Assembly: GCA_008933995.1 (NCBI GenBank)
Contig: WARS01000013.1
Location: 9,754,023 to 9,818,022 of the forward strand
Length of the DNA stretch: 64,000 bases
Direction of reading: 5' to 3'
Source of the DNA: Datnioides undecimradiatus
Lineage: Eukaryota > Chordata > Actinopteri > Lobotiformes > Datnioididae
The position numbers were made by a program, and so were the translations under genes. How positions within the stretch are numbered: position 1 is the first letter of the stretch; each line of letters starts with the position of its first letter. The notes under the pieces are model-generated. The model was not told the origin of the DNA, ran no database searches, and saw only the letters and a program-made list of their open reading frames with translations. Positions 58,546 to 64,000 of this stretch are shown piece after piece.

Positions 58546-59940
58546 GCTCTTTTATCATCTGTTAGATATGACGATCACGATCCTTTACCTCATCAAATGG
58601 TCTTCGAAACAGATTTTGTACAGACGGAGTTTTGAAACCTTGGTTTTCATACAAATCAGTGATTCCAAAGTTATTCAGGCCCTCATCTGCATGATCACTC
58701 CTGAGTGACACGTTTAGCTTTTAATTTCATTAAAATGCCTAAAATTTGTGACCTGAAATATATAATACCTTCATCAGTTTATTGTAATACAGCTTCAAAT
58801 CATCCAATTTGGCTGTGTAAGAAGGCTGTAAGCAGTATCAGATTTTATGGGTTATGTTATGTTTTGTGATCATATAGTTTTTCACAAATACATATAAGCC
58901 TATTTCATTCAAACAAAAAATATCTTTCTTTGACAATAAAATATAATATAATTCAAATATAATTCATATATATAAATCAATATAATACAGATAAGACGTT
59001 AAGACAAAAACAGTTTAAAAGGAGTTGATTTCTTCCGGTGATGATTGCATACGCTTGAGCTTAAGGAGCCGAACCACAAGGGGGCACTGTGGAGCTGTAA
59101 AAGTGGTGATTGGTCCAACTATCACACAGTCAATGACAGGTTGGTTTTTACAGCATCAACTTAAAGTATCGATTATCCAGTTTGTGTTAAGCTTATTTTC
59201 AGTCTCTTTTCGAGTCCATGCTGTCATCGTATTTGTTACAGTAAAGAATAAATCAAATGATGCAGTTTGCAGACTCAACTTCTATTTCAGTGGTGGCTGG
59301 TAACTGTATATACTTATATACTGTGTATGTGTAATCATTTGCTGTACTTAATTACAACTTCGATGTGCAAGTAGGCTAACCTGTCTTATTCTGATTTGAC
59401 TCTATTTACTTTGAGACTACAGCACTACAACATAACAGGAAATAATGTTGTTTTTTTTAAACATGAATCAATTTAGAGTAAGCACTGAGATAAACACGTC
59501 ATCTTATAAAAGCAATGTTATTGATAAAATGACCCAAAAAATAGAAAATCAAAATTGACCCACATCTCAACCAACCCATTCATTACAACAGCGGTTACAT
59601 ATTCTTGCATCAACCATAACAATTCGATTAAATATATAGATTAATTACAACATTTTGCACAGTGAGTAGTCTTACTTTTGTCACTTCAAATAGCCAATTT
59701 GCAGATGATTATATTCATGCTTTTGTGGCCGCGGTCCTACTCCTTAAATGAAATTCTTTAGGTGGCTTCAACTTGTACCTAAGCAATACCAACATGGACA
59801 ACAGGCAAGGCATGTGCGTCTGTAATTTCTTTGTGTGTGTAATCTTTACTCTCGGCTACTGGGGTGTCACAAAACACTCGGATTTTCCCAATTGGCCCAG
59901 TAAATCATATGAAATTGAATGTTACAGGACCAATCGACTG
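58546..59940. other. spacer between slc38a3 and gnai2
   Basis: This is AT-rich DNA, with a tract of alternating A/T around 58930-58990, and no recognisable exon. It holds the CTCF-like site at 59074-59090. Confidence 0.6.
59074..59090 (+). promoter_or_regulatory. strong CTCF-like motif, forward orientation
   Basis: CCACAAGGGGGCACTGT is a near-complete match to the CTCF core. It sits between the slc38a3 3' end and the gnai2 promoter, where an insulator would make sense. Confidence 0.6.
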
Positions 59941-60719
59941 TTCCCCGCCGTGCCTGAATGGAACGGGTGACTACATTTCCCATAACTCCCCGGCGTGGGT
60001 GTTTCTTTTCCGTCGAAGATCGGCCCCGCTGCTGTTGAGCAGGGAGGTGACGGCGCCTTCTCGCTGTTTGTCGGACGGAGGGGAACTTCACGGCGGCTCC
60101 GGGTGTGGCTTCAAACGTGCTAAATCTCAACGCAGGACGAAAGAATGCGCAACGGCTACGGGGACTAAAACTGAATAAAGCCATAAAAGCAGCAAAGACA
60201 AGCAGCCTCTGAAAGTGGTTAGTGTGTGTCAGGTAGCCTGTCTGTCAGCGGGGATCCGTGTGCTCGTGCTTTTTTTTTTTTCCAACAGCTGGAATACTTT
60301 TTTTTTTTCTGAACTTCATTTTCGTGTGTCTAACCCTGCTCTGATGGTCTGCTGGAGGAGCTGCACAATTAGCTTTAAGTCGACTGTCACCCACTGAAAA
60401 AAAGTAGCTTTTTGTCTCTTTCTCGGTCGCTGCTGAACTTATCCTAAGGAAAAACACCGATGTTGCCGACCAACTGACTGAACAACCAACGAGTCTTTGG
60501 GAATTTCATGATTTTGGTTTCCCCTCGCGGACTCCGTCACGTTTCTGTCGCTACTCGTCAAAAAAAGGGAAGTCTTCTTACTGAACCTCAGCCCTTGTTT
60601 CTTTAAAATAAGGGTTGTTTTCGGGACTTTTGGCCGCTACTTTGTTAGCATTAGTATTATTTTTCTCCAGGTGATATTTTCCCCACTAAGCAGCAGACCT
60701 GAAGCGAGCACTGGGAACC
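59940..60719 (+). promoter_or_regulatory. gnai2: gnai2 CpG-rich promoter and 5'UTR
   Basis: CpG content rises sharply from about 59940 (CCCCGCCG, CCCGGCGTGG, GATCGGCCCCGC, GACGGCGCC). A ZNF143/SBS-type motif, ACTACATTTCCCATAACTCC, lies at 59970-59989 at the head of the block and is typical of vertebrate promoters. The 5'UTR probably runs unspliced from roughly 60000-60200 to the ATG. No convincing donor/acceptor pair is visible, though TTTCTCCAG ending near 60671 could act as an acceptor. Confidence 0.7.
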
Positions 60720-60837
60720 ATGGGTTGTACAGTTAGTCAGGAAGACAAAGCCGCGGCCGAGAGGTCTAAAATGATTGATAAAAATCTGCGAGAAGACGGA
60801 GAGAAGGCGGCCAGAGAAGTGAAACTGCTGCTGCTAG
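60720..60837 (+). CDS. gnai2: gnai2 first coding exon (partial)
   Basis: This is the N-terminus of the inhibitory G-protein alpha subunit Gi2, which couples GPCRs to adenylyl cyclase inhibition at the plasma membrane. The frame reads [20 protein letters not shown], then [20 protein letters not shown], and stops at a GTGAGT donor in phase 1. In this family Gly2 is the myristoylation site and Cys3 the palmitoylation site; residues after about 8 form the beta-gamma-binding N-terminal helix. The P-loop GAGESGKS begins exactly at the exon end, as in human GNAI genes. V5, A13 and K21 match GNAI2 rather than GNAI1 or GNAI3 as I recall them. Kozak context is good (AACCATGG). The remaining exons lie beyond the window. 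Confidence 0.93.
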
Positions 60838-63800
60838 GTGAGTTAGTCTGTCACAACACGGACGCTGTTCGGGCTTGCAAAAGTGCCATATTTAATGATT
60901 ACAGACAGATTGTGCAACAGCGTGACACACTTGACCATTTGTGCAAGTCTGCGTGTAAGAGACACAAAAAAGTGTGTTGAGTTAGTAAAAAAAAAAAAGG
61001 GAAAAGAGCTGATTCTATTTATAGCACATTCCTTCAAAAATGTGGCCTCCATTCCTGTCTCCATCACCATCTTTGAACTGTTTGTGCTCAGGGTTCTCCC
61101 ACCTCCTGAGGAGACAAACGTGGCAGCTGTAAATGCCAGCAGAAGTGCAGCGCGTGTGAGTGCAGTAGCAGCTCAGTGCACTTGACCTGCCACTGCCCAA
61201 GTCAGCATGTTTGAAAAAGCAGCATGTCCTTCTTTGCTCCGCTCTGTCTTCTGTTCTTAGCTCTGCTTTTAATGTAAACATCGCGCTTGATTGAGAGCGT
61301 TTGGGGAAGTTTGGAGTTGAAACAGCTACCCGCCCCCCTCCTCGGGGCACATGTCCCTGCTCAGCAAGGATATGAGGACATTTGTTCAAATCTAAACCTT
61401 TGTTTGATGTGGAGTAAGAGATCAGATCATAGTGGAGTAGTCTTATATTTAAAGTGGTTTCCTCTAACCAGAGCTGAGCTGAGGGGTCAGACATGGCAGG
61501 ATCTGGCTGATAATGAGTTGGCTGCTGTTTGGACACGGGGTGAACACCCCTGACTGTTCCCAGCACTCTCTCCTACACATACACACACACAAATCTGATT
61601 GACAGTACTGCTCGCTAGCAAAGAGAGGACTAAACTTTCCCAGGCTTTTACATGTCTGCCTGGTAATTTTAACTTTCTTGTCTCAGGGGTCGAAAATGCT
61701 ACACGCAGCTAGTGGAGACACTGCCATTTTCAGCAGTCTTTCAACACTGAAGTCATACTGACACTACGCTTGTTGGTTTTCACTCCCCACATGCTTTTCT
61801 GTTTTAGACTCGCTACTTTCCTACTTTTTTAATGAATCAAGGTTGCTGTAAACAGTGATACCTCTTTACTCGATATGCAGCTCAGAGACGCAAAAACAAG
61901 CAGATCTCGCTAGGTGCCTAACCAATAATTTGAAGAGTTAGAAGCTGTAACTTTATGCACCAGTGACTGATGAAGGTTTTGTCTGGTGCAAGTTGGTTTA
62001 CACTCCCAAAGTTACCTCTTGTTTAAAGGGAATCAATGCAGCTCTCTGAACTAACAGTGAGTAAGTTTGGAATAATTTTGTTGAGGACTCCTTGATGAAT
62101 ATACCCTCAGCTTCAGATTGTTGCCAATCCTGTGATCAGATGAATCTCAGGTGGCTTTGAAAGACTTTGTTTTTCAATGATATTCTCTGGAATTGAATTA
62201 TTTCTCTACTAAAGTATTACGTGGGGGAGAATCACGAACACCAGCCTTTAACTAAATAATAGCATCTGTATTCATCAGTGTAAATGCTTTTTTTTTTTTT
62301 TATTCTTCACCTCTCTTAAACATCGTCTTAAGTCTAAGCTCAGTGCAGTTTGGAACAGTTTGTCACTTTCACCCCTTACAGAAAACAGAAAATTCTGCTT
62401 AAAATGATAGGAAACACATACTGTGTTCTTCTCTCGTGGGCCTTTGAAGAAACGGCTGGTTGTTAAGTTGCGCCCCTGGTTAGGAGGCTAATTACATACT
62501 CGGCTCTGTACAGCAGGTTTCGTATCAGTAATTACCATCCGGTGCAGTGTGTGGGGGTTGAGAGGAATTATAGGAGAGGTCTGAATTTCAACCAAGCGTT
62601 CGTGAATTTGTGCGTTAAGACGCACGTCATGCTAGTAGGAGTTTTCCCTTCACTTGTGCAGTTTCAAAAACATGTCACAGCATGCCATGGTTGTAAAACT
62701 GGCATGTCTTTTGTCTTTTGTCTTTAAAAAAGTGACACTTACATTCCAGTCATCAAACTGGACTAATAATACCTCCAAGATTAAACAGAATTCATTCAGA
62801 GGCTTGTTTTCTTTTCATACTGTCCTGTTGGTAGACTGTAGTCAAAGAGAGTGTTGCAGTTTATTTGCATTATTATTTCCTGGAAGAAGATCCATTGAAT
62901 AAAGGATGCTTTGTTGCAATTTGTATTTGTAGCTAATACCATGATCTAGCTGTAGAGTAGCAGTATGTGTGATAGAGGTGTGACATTGCTGCAGAGGCGC
63001 TACATCACGCCTCCAGGTATACTTTTCAGCCCTCACATCTGCCACCATTGTATTTGTTAGGAACAGCTGAGAAAAGTCTGTCCATAACAGCCTCCTAACC
63101 TGAAAATTGTAATCCCATGTCTGTCCTGAAGCAACCAAGAGACTGTGAGAGGAGATGCAGGGTTGAGGTTGAACTACGAGCCTCGTTTCTACTTACAAGC
63201 AGAAACGGAAATGGCGGATCTCATTTTGAATCAACTCTGAATCACTGCCTTCCTCCAACAAGCTGAGGAAGTCCAACGGCTAAATGCTGGCACTTTATTT
63301 TTTACCTGGTGTAAAGCATGTCATTTCCATGGAAACTACTTTTTTTCTAATTGCGCCTCAGCAAAAAGACGGCTGAATTAGATTTTGTCTTGTTAGTCGT
63401 CCCCAGGGAAAGCCATTAGTTAATGTAGCCGAGAGGAAGACTTCACACCGTTGAGGCTTAAGCTTTCATTAACAGGAAGCACTCATTCACAGGCTTCCCT
63501 GCTGATTCAGGTCTTTGATTGACATTTAATCTCCTCCCTGTCCACAACAAACATTTTCCTGCTCACTTCAGTTGATTTTCTCTATTCTTTGGCTCACTAA
63601 CCACCTTTTTTGCAGCTCAGCACAAATGAAAAGTTCCTTTTGGCAGCATGCTCAGCCCGGTAGTAGGAAATATCTCTGCATGATTCACTGTAAGTGCATA
63701 CATATAAATTTGCAATAACACACTTCAGTGTTAACTGTACATAAGCACAAATGCTGGGAGGCTTGACAGGCATTGCTGTTATGTAAATACGTTAGTACAC

Positions 63801-64000
63801 TGACTGCACGTATACTGCCTGTGGGCACAGTAGAAAGGGACTTGTAACATTATTATATAGACATCGGACTAAAATATCTTTAGTATGTGTGTGCGTGCAT
63901 TAAAGAAGTGCTTAGAACATGTGTGTAGTAAAATACACAATGTAACACCCCACAGCTGTCAAGTTTGACAGGGTAGAGGTGATAAATGAAGGAGAATAAA
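60838..64000 (+). other. gnai2: gnai2 intron 1 (incomplete)
   Basis: I looked for the short second exon carrying GESGKSTIVKQMK and did not find it, so intron 1 exceeds 3.1 kb. The sequence contains T-runs and scattered short frames, none with a recognisable domain. Confidence 0.7.

Noticed and set aside
61015-61566. 183-codon minus-strand frame in gnai2 intron 1
   Set aside because: It is the longest frame in the window, but I see no domain, a plus-strand frame overlaps it, and no promoter or splice signals support it. A tblastn search would settle it.

Overview
The window is vertebrate nuclear DNA, almost certainly from a ray-finned (percomorph-type) teleost. Genes are split into short exons with GT-AG introns. 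Introns and intergenic DNA are AT-rich, with CA/GT and tetranucleotide microsatellites, and carry several degenerate interspersed repeats that I recognise as common in percomorph genomes. There is nothing prokaryotic here: no operons, CRISPR arrays or insertion sequences.

Layout, left to right. (1) 75-226, minus strand: first coding exon of a USP4/USP15-type ubiquitin protease, probably usp4, running off the left edge. (2) 1204-3283, minus strand: complete emc3 in 8 coding exons, 261 aa, with a CpG-containing promoter region at about 3.3-4.0 kb. (3) About 5.4-13.46 kb, plus strand: complete rbm5 splicing regulator, one noncoding and 24 coding exons, 823 aa. (4) 13.5-22.4 kb: gene-poor, with repeats, a long Z-DNA-type TG tract and a strong CTCF-like motif. 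(5) About 23.0-58.54 kb, plus strand: slc38a3 (SNAT3 neutral amino-acid/glutamine transporter). It has a probable noncoding first exon in a CpG-rich block at about 23.0-23.18 kb, a 14.7-kb 5'UTR intron, 15 coding exons (514 aa) and a putative 3-kb 3'UTR. (6) 58.5-59.9 kb: a short spacer with a CTCF-like site. (7) 60720-60837, plus strand: first coding exon of gnai2 with its CpG-rich promoter; the rest lies beyond 64 kb.

Exon boundaries were read by eye. They were checked by requiring consistent splice phase through each gene and agreement with the remembered family sequences. All three complete genes close in frame: 786, 2472 and 1545 nt including stops.

The order usp4 / rbm5 / slc38a3 / gnai2 matches human 3p21.31. 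In human, SEMA3F and GNAT1 lie between RBM5 and SLC38A3; I see neither here. The genes are not a functional pathway but a conserved neighbourhood: ubiquitin signalling, ER membrane insertion, alternative splicing, glutamine transport and Gi signalling.

I found no convincing new multi-gene system. The most interesting unexplained signals are a 64-nt pre-miRNA-like hairpin (30762-30825) and a small membrane-anchor ORF with a ZNF143-type promoter motif just upstream (28854-29173). Also notable are a convergent pair of CTCF-like motifs flanking most of slc38a3, an 18-bp perfect palindrome in the emc3 promoter region, and a tandem splice acceptor in slc38a3.
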